Assembly: GCF_000003815.2 (NCBI RefSeq)
Contig: NC_049991.1
Span: 12,451,123 to 12,515,122, forward strand
Length of the DNA: 64,000 nt
Direction: 5' to 3'
Source: Branchiostoma floridae
Taxonomy: Eukaryota > Chordata > Leptocardii > Amphioxiformes > Branchiostomatidae
Numbering within the stretch: position 1 is the stretch's first letter; every line of letters begins with the position of its first letter. Of this stretch, positions 37,211-46,924 are shown one piece after another. The translations under genes and the position numbers were made by a program. The notes beneath the pieces are model-generated. The model saw only the letters and a program-made list of their open reading frames with translations, searched no databases and was not told where the DNA came from.

Positions 37211-38499
37211 GCCAGCAGCGTCTTTTGTATTTTGTTATCTGACCAGCTGCTCTATGGCGTCTTTCTATACATTTAGCACGTGCATTTTGGAACTTTGTAC
37301 ATAATAATTTGTTTTGTCAGGAATGACATCCAGATTCAGCTTTATTTCATTTACTGCATCATCAATAATGTAATTATCACCTCGCATCAACCCTAAACTT
37401 TTTGCTGGCTATTACTTCGAATGTGATCCATCAATTGATCCCTCATGTCATCTGAAACAACATTACAACGATTCGAAACGAAAACAATAGTACAACTTTA
37501 ATCCATATTCCGTTAACGTTCTTTCTAATATGATTATAATCAGTTCTTGTTTATCTGAATTTACATATGATAGAAGTACCCACAAAGCATTTCCTCCTGC
37601 TGAGGTCATACAATGTTACGCCATATTTGCCAATCTTCACTGAAACTTTGAGAACTCTACCTGCGGAAGAGACTTTCATGTAATGGCCTAGCTATAAGCC
37701 ATCCAACACACCCTGACCACTCAAGAGGACTGGTCATGACTGACAGAACTGCCAATGTATCTCGCTGCAACACGGACGAATGCTTCAAGTGCTTCTAGTC
37801 GCCCCCTCCCCCTCACCCCCATCTATTTCAATCCACCAACCAAGTCAGTCATATGAACACAAACCCCGTACCTACTCTAGAATTGATTGCATATTATGTC
37901 ATATTTGTTTTTCTTGTTCAATATGCGTGCGAGATTTGGCTACTGTCGAGCAAACCAACCCTCCAAGAAGTTTACAGCATGTGTTCGGTAGCGTGGTAGT
38001 GATTTTAACATTCCATTGCACAGCACGAAAACAACTTTTTAAGCAAAGTTTCAGAGATACGTATAAAGCCCTTAAAGGCGGAGAAATATTTCAGCAGATT
38101 TTAAGATCTATTAAAGGCATCGGAAACATACATTTGGCATTTACGGAAGATTTCAGCGTTTGTAAATCTAACTTAATCTGTTGTGTTTCTTTACGTGAAT
38201 TTTACATGTATCTTAGTATGCCGAAGAGACAACTTAAATGTCCCAAAAATATTTTCTGTCAAAACGGACAAATACCGTTTCTCTAGATCTGTTACAAAAT
38301 ACATGTTAATCGGCTAAGTCAAATGTAATAAGCCTTTGTCTGGTGTTAGATAAAACATTGCGTCATCTGTTTTATAACAGTCAAAACTGAAAATTATTGC
38401 GCTTTCTGCTACAAAATGTTATGTTTATACCTCAGCAAATATAAATACAATACAACACAAAGTCAAATGCAATAATCTTCTGTGTTTTTTTAGCTATTC
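37211..38499. other. Gene-free stretch before the 115-bp satellite
   Basis: A plus-strand frame of 168 codons (37780-38286) is long for chance but has no domain, signal peptide or matching exons. I do not call it a gene. Confidence 0.35.
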
Positions 38500-40190
38500 C
38501 GAAAGCATTTGACGTATTCAAACTTTCTGTGCGCAAGGTTTAATTCGAACAGGGGAGAACCTCTCATGGTTAGCTTATATGCGCTATTTTACGTTATATG
38601 AGATGTTGCGTATACCATGGTCAATATTGACCGAATGATGCCATATATATAATTTATTTCGAACCGTCATTAACGCAAAGAAGGGAAGACCTCCCCCGTT
38701 AATATATTTGCTAAGCCGTATATGAAATGTTGCGTATTTCATTTGAACATACGACATGTTTAATTTTTGAATCCGCGCAGTTTAAGCGAACTAGGGGAGA
38801 CCTCCCCCGTTTAGCTTATATGTTGCCAAAACGTATATGAAATGTTGCGTATTTCTTTTGAACATACGACATGTTTAATATTTGAATCCGCACAGTTTAA
38901 GCGAACTAGGGGAGACCTCCCCCGTTTAGCTTATATGCTGCCAAAACGTATATGAAATGTTGGGTATTTCTGTAAAACATACAAGTTTAATCTTTGAATC
39001 CGCGCAGTTTAAGCGAACTAGGGGAGACCTCCCCCGTTTAGCTTATATGTTGCCAAAACGTATATGAAATGTTGCGTATTTCTGTAAAACATACGACATG
39101 TTTAATATTTGAATCCGCACAGTTAAAGGAACTAGGGGAGACCTCCCCCGTTTAGCTTATATGCTGCCCAAACGTATATGAAATGTTGCGTATTTCTGTT
39201 GAACATACGACATGGTTAATCTTTGAATCCGCGCAGTTTAAGCGAACTAGGGGAGACCTACCTTGTTTAGCTGATATGTTGCCAAGACGTATATGAAATG
39301 TTGCGTATTTCTGTACAACATACAACAAGTTTAATCTTTGAATCCGCGCAGGTTAAGCGAACTAGGGGAGACCTCCCCCGTTTAGCTTGTATGTTGTCAA
39401 GACGTATATGAAATGTTGCGTGTTTCTGTAAAACATACAACAAGTTAAATCTTTGAATCCGCGCAGTTTAAGCGAACTAGGGGAGACCTCCCCCGTTTAG
39501 CTTATATGCTGCCAAAACGTATATGAAATGTTGCGTATTTCTGTTGAACATACGACATGTTTAATCTTTGAATCCGCGCAGTTTAAGCGAACTAGGGGAG
39601 ACCTACCTTGTTTAGCTTATATGTTGCCAAGACGTATATGAAATGATGCGTATTTCTGTTGAACATACGACATGTTTAATCTTTGAATCCGCGCAGTTTA
39701 AGCGAACTAGGGGAGACTTCCCCCGTTTAGCTTTTATGTTGTCAAGACGTATATGAAATGTTGCGTATTTCTGTAAAACATACAACAAGTTTAATCTTTG
39801 AATCCGTGCAGTTTAAGCGAACTAGGGGAGACCTCCCCCGTTTAGCTTATATGCTGCCAAAACGTATATGAAATGTTGCGTATTTCTGTAAAACATACGA
39901 CATATTTAATCTTTGAATCCGCGCAGTTTAAGCGAACTAGGGGAGACCTCCCCCGTTTAGCTTATATGTTGCCAAGACGTATATGAAATGTTGCGTATTT
40001 CTGTTGAACATACGACATGTTTAATCTTTGAATCTGCGTAGCTTAAGCAAATTTGGGGGTACTACCCCCGTTTTATCTATTGGCTTATACCGTCTCAAAG
40101 GTTTTATGAAACGGTGCCTTTTTCTGCTGAACATACGGCATGTTTGAAGCGCAGTTTATGCGAACAGGAGGAGACCCTTTCCTTTTTATT
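38500..40190. repeat. 115-bp tandem satellite with a hairpin core, about 14 copies
   Basis: Anchoring on CTAGGGGAGACC, copies start at 38791, 38906, 39018, 39132, 39247, 39362, 39477, 39592, 39707, 39822 and 39937. The spacing is 115 bases in most cases (112-115). Two or three decayed copies flank each side. Nearly every unit carries GGGGAGACCTCCCC, a six-base-pair stem with a two-base loop. From 39132 onward the units recur in a trimer of 345 bases. The array has no coding capacity. Confidence 0.95.
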
Positions 40191-41329
40191 TTATACCGCA
40201 TATATGTTCTGAAATTCCAGGGTCTAAATCAGGGTGAGGTTTTCTTTGTGGCATGTTGACACTCGAGCTAAGAGACGGTAGAAATCCCGACTACTGCTAT
40301 GAATATCTCCGCGACTCAACCTCTGCTTGAAGAATAAGGATGTAGTAGGTATACCGTTTTGTGCAGTGAGTTGTGTTTTCTCTATAAAACGGCAAGCAGT
40401 TCTTACTACAGGTAAATGTACGAAATATGTTTATTTCTTTATCTACAAGCAAGCGTCGAGAAAGAACAGTTTGTGCACACAGGCGGTGTCTTCTCGTGTT
40501 GCTCGTGTTTGTTTGGGCAGGCAAGATGTAAATTTATTCAGCGTTATTTCGTACTCGCCATGGGGCGCACGCCTCCGTCCGTCCAAGGAGGTTGAACTTC
40601 CTTGGTCCGTCTGTGGCACAGCTGTGTCATGTGATAGGATGTATCCAATGGCAGAAAAGAGTGGGGGGTTCAAATTTACGGGCCATACGTACGACAAGGA
40701 GCGGTTATTTTCCAGGCGTTCAATTTTGAAGAGAAGTATTGAAGAAAGTTTGGGCCTGCTCTAGCCCGCAAGTTGTGGCCGCGACACCGCTTTTACCGCC
40801 TAGGACCCCCGGTGACGGAATTTGACTCAAAGATACGAGGTGGCTGTCATTCTGTACAAGCTGTTGTTGTTGGAAATCGACACAGAATGGAAATCACGGC
40901 CCTTGCACCATCCGGATTAATAGAAGCCGACACTGCAAGCTGAACATGTTTCGCGTTCACAGAATCCAACAACACGAGTCATATCGGCCACTACTCTAGG
41001 ATACTCTAGATCTTACCGGATTCTTATTCCTGTGGTGACCAGATGGAACTGTACATGTGTGCTCTTTTTAACTTACGCCGAGACGCTTCACCCGACACTG
41101 GAAATGGGACTGTGGACTGCTGCACGGAATTGCGCAACCGTTGTGATATTGTTTCAACTGCCGACTACATCAGAATGAAAGGCCACAAATACCTAGTAGG
41201 CTGTAGGGTTTTTTTTTACTTTTCCATGTAATATTTTCTCGTAATTCAATAAAATTTTAAAGTTTCATCTATTGTATTTTCTTGCTTTGAAATGTGCTAA
41301 TGATTATTCTCCTAAAATGGCACTTATCC

Positions 41330-42130
41330 ACACCTTAATGCACACGTATATGAGACGTACAGAGGGAACTTTAAACATGTCTTAAGGGTGTTTTGATACG
41401 TATTTATGACAACTTTAAGCTGCTAAAAAGAAAAATATAGACACATTAAATCCTCTTAATTCACACGTATATGAGACGTAAATAGGCTTTAGATCAAATA
41501 AACGTGAAGTTTAAACATGTCTTAAGGGCGTTTTAATAAGTATTTATGGCAAATTTAAGCTGCTGAAAAGGCACCTAAACACACGTTATAATCCACTTAA
41601 TGAACACGTATATGAGACGTTAACAGGCTTTAGATCAAATAAACGTGAAGTTTAAACAAGTATTAAGGGCGTTATAATGGGTATTTATGGCAAATTTAAG
41701 CTGCTGAAAAGGCAGCTAAACACACGTTATAATCCACTTAATGCACACGTATATGAGACGTAAATAGGCTTTAGATCAAATATACGTGAAGTTTAAACAT
41801 ATCTTAAGGGCGTTTTAATAGATGTTTATGGCAACTTTAAACTGCTGAAAAGGCACCTAAACACACTTTATAATCCTCTTAATGTACACGTATATGAGAC
41901 GTAAAGAGGCTTTAGATCAAATAAACGTGAAGTTTAAACATGTCTTAAGGGCGTTTTAATAAGTATTTATGGCAACTTTAAGCTGCTGAAAAGGCACTAA
42001 AACACACGTTATAATCCACTTAATGCAATTGTATATGAGACGTAAAGAGGCTTTAGATCAAATAAACGTGAACTTTAAACAAGTTTTAAGGGGTTTTTAA
42101 AAATCATTTACGACATCTTTAAGCTGCTGA
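41330..42130. repeat. 141-bp tandem satellite, about 5.5 copies
   Basis: The mark ACACGTATATGAGACGT recurs at about 41342, 41463, 41604, 41745, 41886 and, diverged, 42027. The first interval is 121 bases (a unit with a 20-base deletion) and the rest are 141. The unit has no ORF. It shares the short core ACGTATATGA with the 115-bp satellite 1.1 kb upstream but is otherwise different. Confidence 0.93.
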
Positions 42131-43902
42131 AAGACAACGGGAAAACCGGAAAATAAGGACTAACACGGACCTACAGAAAGACCACTTAAAGGCAATATTT
42201 ACGTACTCGTATTAGTGGTGTATAGATCCGTAAAGGAGGAAAATACGTCAACATTACGCATGGTTTCAGCATCCTTAAATACCGTTTTTCGTGCCGTGTT
42301 GGTTTTGTGGTTGAACAGCGTACCTCAGCAACCAATGGACAGATTGTTACAATACGTAGAATGTGGATAAGGCTTGGCCCCGCTAACAAATGTTTTGATT
42401 TCTTTTTGGTGACGCCTCAAGGGCGACGCCTAATAGTATAATGTACGACCGTTTGCCAGGAATTCCCAGAATTAGACAGGCGTCTGAGGAATTTAGAGTC
42501 CGCGCGTGCGTAGTTGCATCATGCTAGTCTGCATTCTTCCGTTCCCCAAAGGGGATTCCCAAGCACCCGAGTGTCTAGGAGAGTGAAAGTGATACCCAAG
42601 CCAGGGGAACATTAGTGAAGAACATCTGGATTTGTCAGCTCGTTAGCAACCAGAGGTTATAGGTGACAGAGTAATCCATCAACCCTTGGCAGTTTGTACC
42701 ACTGACAGCAGCACAGTGGGGTCGGTTGCCACTACAAAAGCATTGATGTTCTTTAACTTGACATTGTATTATGAAAAATTCAATAAGTTAGCAAGTTGTG
42801 TTTGTTGTTGAATGCGATATCAAAGACACTCGCCACACACAGGAATCCGTTTGTTTCCTTGACAGCAGTGCCCTACAAACATTTATCGAGATAAACAACA
42901 TCCTTTATACCCNNNNNNNNNNNNNNNNNNNNNNNNNNNNNNNNNNNNNNNNNNNNNNNNNNNNNNNNNNNNNNNNNNNNNNNNNNNNNNNNNNNNNNNN
43001 NNNNNNNNNNNNCTTTTATACGATATGCATTGTACAAGCATAAACAAAGAAGTGATAAGTTTACTATACCTTCTTACACCATCTGTTCCAAGCCTTAGCC
43101 TGTTATCAGATTGTGAAATACACGTACAAAAAGTTGTAAGAACATTTGCAAGACTACATTGTACTTTGAATTCTGGTTTGGATTCCATGGCCATCACTCG
43201 TTTTCTTTATGTCGGCCATCTTACAGACAAAAATCAAATCCGGCAAAATGGAAAGTCTGACAAAAATGCCATATCCATCCAAAACAAACCAAAAACAAAC
43301 CCTTGCTAGGGGACTAGGGTAATACTGGAGTAACCAGCCAAACCAAAACTTGATTATTTAGTTATTACTTAGTACTGACTTTTTTTTACCATACAAAAAC
43401 GTATTATTCCACACAATTATGCCTGTATTTATGATGAGTTAGTCCTTTTCTACCATACTGATTCATTTAAGTAAATCTCCCACGGGTGAAAAAAATCACT
43501 TTGGGTAAAACAAGTGCTTTTAAAAAAGCTGGCATTTTGCCAATGTTTGCGTGTGTGAACGTTTTTTTCTAGTTATTAGAATGTCATATAAATAGAACAG
43601 AGTAACTACACCTGATATTGGCGCATGGAGAGATTCACATATGTGCCTGAACTGCAGCAGATCTAGACACCACCTGTTAAAATTTGCGTGAACTGCAGCA
43701 AATTTCACTACACATTGCCTGTTTTTGAGTGAGCTCTGTTGCGGGGCATTTTTAAGTTTTTTTTTTTTTAAATTTTTATTTCTATTCGGCAAAAAATGAA
43801 GCGGCGAATCCGTTAACCAAAGAAATAAATTGGTGTGGCCAAATGGATGTAAAAATTAGTATTTTAATGGATGTAAAAAAGAAAAAAAAAAGTTGAAAAA
43901 AA
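42131..43902. other. Gene-free stretch containing an assembly gap
   Basis: AT-rich sequence with a 100-base run of N at 42913-43012. No gene is recognised on either strand; frames running through the N block are artefacts. Confidence 0.5.
42913..43012. other. Assembly gap (100 N)
   Basis: A run of exactly 100 N, usually a gap of unknown size. Similar AT-rich words (CTTTTATAC or CTTTATACC) border both sides, so a collapsed repeat is possible. Confidence 0.99.
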
Positions 43903-43973
43903 TCTACCTCCCCGGATTCGAACCGGGTGCATTGGTTTAGAATGCGTAAACTTTACCACTGCGCTAGTGCGAA
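43903..43973 (-). pseudogene. tRNA-like Pol III unit (tRNA pseudogene or SINE head)
   Basis: On the minus strand the A box (TAGCGCAGTGG) and B box (GGTTCGAATCC) of the internal Pol III promoter are both intact. The T arm CCCGG-TTCGAAT-CCGGG pairs perfectly, and so does the anticodon arm GCATT-CTAAACC-AATGC. A run of T (plus-strand A tracts at 43876-43902) follows as a Pol III terminator. The acceptor stem does not pair (5' TTCGCAC against 3' GAGGTAG), and the D stem is poor. It is therefore more likely a decayed tRNA gene or tRNA-derived SINE than a working tRNA. Confidence 0.6.
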
Positions 43974-44094
43974 CATGTTGAAGAAATGCCTGTTTTAACA
44001 GGTATACAAATGTTTGGCATGGATTGAACAGGTCCGTTCATCTTGGTTCATCTCAACATCACAACATCACAACGGCGACTACACTGGCCAGAAA

Positions 44095-44123
44095 GCATTT
44101 TGCGACTGCAAGTCGCAAAATGC
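44095..44123. repeat. 29-bp near-perfect palindrome
   Basis: GCATTTTGCGACT and its exact complement AGTCGCAAAATGC are separated by three bases, giving a 13-base-pair hairpin. It lies just beyond the 3' end of the minus-strand LRR gene and could be a transcript hairpin or a transposon relic. Confidence 0.85.
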
Positions 44124-44189
44124 AAAAAATAAATGGGACAGCATGGGTGTCATTCCATTTTTTTAAAAATGGGACAGCCAATCCTTTTC

Positions 44190-45736
44190 TTATTGTTGTA
44201 GATTCAAACCTTCTGCAGAAGTAGCTATAGTGTTGTAAATGTAATTTGTACAGCCTACCGTTGGCGTTGGTGCCACGCAAGTATAGAGATTAGCTATCGC
44301 AGTGGAAGAGAGGCTAGATTCCGCGTAGTGCGCTGCGTTATTCGAGACGGAAGCAGTTTCATGATACAAGTCTACCGTAAAGCGGTTTGTAGAGTTTACT
44401 AGTGGTGGTCTAGCCTGATTTTCACCGGAGACAACCAAAGATTCGTGATTCAGTCCTTGTGTAGAGGTGTCGGTGCTTTGGTGCAGGGAGTTTTCCAGCT
44501 GTAATGTACGCGTCATTTCAAAGGCTTGTGCAACTGGACGTCCGTGGTTCGAGCCTTGTGTAGAGGTGCCGGTGCTCGGGTACCCCGGGTGCAAGGAATT
44601 TAGAAGCGGTCCAACTGGAGGTCCATGGTTCGAACCTCCGGCGACATGTCCGTGGTATAAAGTGTTTTCAATGGGTGGAACGAGATGGCCAAGCTGGCGC
44701 AAGGGGAGGGAATGATCATCGATGCCCTGCACGTTGTTGGCAAGGTCCATTCGATTGTAGCACAGAATTATCGCACGGGATACGAGGTAGGCAACAAAAG
44801 CGACGGTTAGAAAAATGATGATGTAAAGAATTGTACGTACAATTTCCCCTTTTTCGTTCCCCACGTCCGTTGATTTTGTGGGAGATGTCACGTTATACGC
44901 GCTGGTCTGGTTAGCTCTAGTCGGGACCTCTGCTGAACAATCCTGCCGGTAGGACTCTGTTTTGTTCACTTTCATCCACAATTGGGTTTGTGTGGGAACA
45001 TTAGTTGAATCGCTGATGAGAAAAGGGCCGTTTTTTACGCTCGCAAGTTCGGTCTTGGCTGGCTCAGTGGTCGATCCACAGCCCGAAATCTTGGACTGGC
45101 GCATTCAAAACGTCTGGCCAGAACAAGAAAACACGCAGAACATGATGAACAGCAGGCCTGTCGATGGCCCCACTTACACGCCTCTAAACACGCCAGTTTG
45201 CCAATCAGCCAGGAAAGCTCACAGTCGCAGTGAAACGGGTTCTCGTTGATTATTACGTTCACTTGTGGCCATCCTAGAGCGTGTTTTGAGAACGATGAAA
45301 GTTTGTTCCCACTCAAAGTTACGTGTATCAGCTTTGGCAGATGCGCAATGACGATGTCGAGTTGGACGTACTTCAGTCGGTTTCCTTGCAGAGAGAGAGA
45401 CAATAAAGCTGGCAAAGTTCGCAGAGACATCCAGGACATGCTTTCGATGGAATTATAGCTCAGGTCTAAAGAGTACAGGTACGGCAGTGGTGGAAAGGAC
45501 GAGACGTTTTTTACGTTATTGTGAGCGAGTTCGAGTCGCTCAGCGCTGGACGGTATATCATCGGGCAACGTCACGAGGCCGAGTTTGTTACAGTAAACTG
45601 TCGTACGTATACCCACAGAAAAGGCTGGTTGTCTCTTTTCTACAACACATGGCAGGCTGCTACATTCTAACAAACAAGATCCAAAGGCAACAAGCAACAA
45701 GAATTCACTTACAGCCATGGTTATCCTAGCTAACAC
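44190..45736 (-). CDS. LRR transmembrane receptor-like protein, apparent 1-nt frameshift
   Basis: One intronless block read in two frames: 45736-45035 and then 45104-44190. The start is ATG 45736 or 45718 (MAVSEFLLL). The first frame encodes a signal peptide, a short Cys-flanked N-cap and about four leucine-rich repeats (LERLELAHNNV-like, YSLDLSYNSIESM, LSLSLQGNRLKYV, IHVTLSGNKLSSF). A C-terminal cap NPFHCDCELSWL ending RRFECASP follows. The second frame continues KISGCGSTTEP, then a Thr/Ser-rich juxtamembrane part, a transmembrane helix (ILYIIIFLTVAFVAYLV, about 44768-44837) and a tail of some 190 residues with three repeats around TSTQGxNH. The overlap fits one missing base near 45090-45094. 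Joined, it would be about 510 residues. LRR ectodomains of this type usually bind proteins or microbial ligands; the tail has no TIR or kinase domain. It is either a recent pseudogene or a sequencing error. Confidence 0.8.
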
Positions 45737-45873
45737 TAAAGTAACACACCTCAGCTTATTTCGGGTCTCAATTTGAGGCTGCGATCGTCTCTTACCTTAA
45801 AATTTCTGAAGAAAAGAAACAAACTGGATCTTCAAAACCCTTTCCTCCCTTTTTTTCTAGTGCACTATCACAG

Positions 45874-46330
45874 GTGGCGCGGAACAATAGACCTCGTTTG
45901 GGTGCGTCTTGTTTCAGCATGATATTATATATTTCAGCAAGTTATATAATATAACCTTTTTATATAACGTTCTTGTTTTCAGTATGGTCAATTTGATACC
46001 TTAATTGGATACATAAAACACATGGCTTGGCTGTACCAGACAATTTTCCTTCTTGTCAAAAAAAACGAACAATCTAAAGGAGTGGAATAGAAGTTTCAAT
46101 AATTGTTTCCGGTAACGCGGAACAATAGACCTTGTCTGGCTGCATCTTGTTTTCAGCAAGATATTACAATATATTTCAGTAAGTTATACGATATAACCTT
46201 TTTATATAACGTCCTTGTTTTCAGTATGATACCTTAATTGGATGCATAAAACACATGGCTTGGCTGTGCCAGACAATTTTCCTTCGTGTCACAAAAAAAC
46301 ACAATCTAAAAGAGTGCTATAGAAAATTTT
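45874..46330. repeat. Tandemly duplicated 238-bp segment
   Basis: A segment beginning CGCGGAACAATAGACCT (45878) recurs at 46116 with about 85-90 percent identity by eye. The shared part runs through TATATAACG, TTTTCAGTATG and CATGGCTTGGCTGT. The end motif (GGATACATAAAA..ACATGG) is related to the inverted-repeat ends of the element at 46656-46924. Confidence 0.8.
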
Positions 46331-46620
46331 AGTAAATTTGGTTTCATAAAAGTCTTAAACGGTAAAAAATGATGCTCAAAACTGGGATCTTTCAGGCTAA
46401 ATTGAAACCATTACCTACAATTTAAGAAAAATGTCGAAAAAAGGAATCTAGAAAGCTGTAAGGTGTCACCAAACCAATCATTAGTAACTTTCAAAGCGGA
46501 AGTATATCTGGAAGTTAAATAGACCTCTTTCGGATTGGTTTTGTCGAAAGAAGGATCTGGCACACCCAGTAAAATACATATTTTGACATATTTTAAGGTT
46601 ATGTATTCGTCCATGACTGT
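46211..46620. mobile_element. Diverged inverted-repeat element related to its neighbours
   Basis: The left end (ACCTTAATTGGATGCATAAA...GGCTGTGCCAGAC, near 46226) is repeated inverted near 46556-46607 (GATCTGGCACACCCAG...TTTTAAGGT), with several mismatches. This suggests an older copy of the adjacent MITE family, with nested insertion. Confidence 0.45.
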
Positions 46621-46625
46621 ACAAA

Positions 46626-46643
46626 GGAGGTTATATAACCTCC
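46626..46643. repeat. 18-bp perfect palindrome GGAGGTTATATAACCTCC
   Basis: The sequence equals its own reverse complement over 18 bases. It lies between two inverted-repeat elements and may be the fused or target-site end of one of them. Confidence 0.9.
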
Positions 46644-46655
46644 TTGGTTAAATTA

Positions 46656-46924
46656 CAGACCAATGCCTAAACTGGATACATAAAAACATGTATTGCGTGG
46701 GTGTACCAGAAATATTATATCTTATTGTACGAAAAAACAGATGCACGCCGCTCATATAACGCATCATATAGCTCAATCTGAGCGACCTGAGAGGCAATCA
46801 ACTTGCAAAGCCGGAGTATATCTAGAAGTAAAATATACTTCTTTCAGATTGGTTTTGTGGAAAGTGTTATATTGAACATCCAAGCAATACATGTTTTTAT
46901 GTATCCAGGTTAGACATTTGTCAG
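46656..46924. mobile_element. MITE (about 270 bp) with long terminal inverted repeats
   Basis: The left arm from 46656 (CAGACCAATGCCTAAACTGG, then ATACATAAAAACATGTATTG) is repeated inverted up to about 46924, matching over about 46 bases with a few mismatches. There is no ORF. It belongs to the same repeat nest as the duplicated segment just upstream. Confidence 0.8.

Noticed and set aside
37780-38286. 168-codon plus-strand ORF
   Set aside because: Longer than most chance frames but with no domain, signal peptide, splice partner or compositional bias; kept as unassigned.
38500-40190. CRISPR-like array of regularly spaced repeats
   Set aside because: The spacers are themselves repeated, the whole 115-bp unit is conserved, and the context is an animal genome; it is a satellite.
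40327-40764. 145-codon plus-strand ORF next to the 115-bp satellite
   Set aside because: No recognisable domain; low-complexity neighbourhood; no supporting exons.
44467-44715. B-box-like words (GGTTCGAACC, GGTTCGAGCC) on the plus strand
   Set aside because: They lie in the coding repeats of the LRR protein tail and have no matching A box at tRNA distance.
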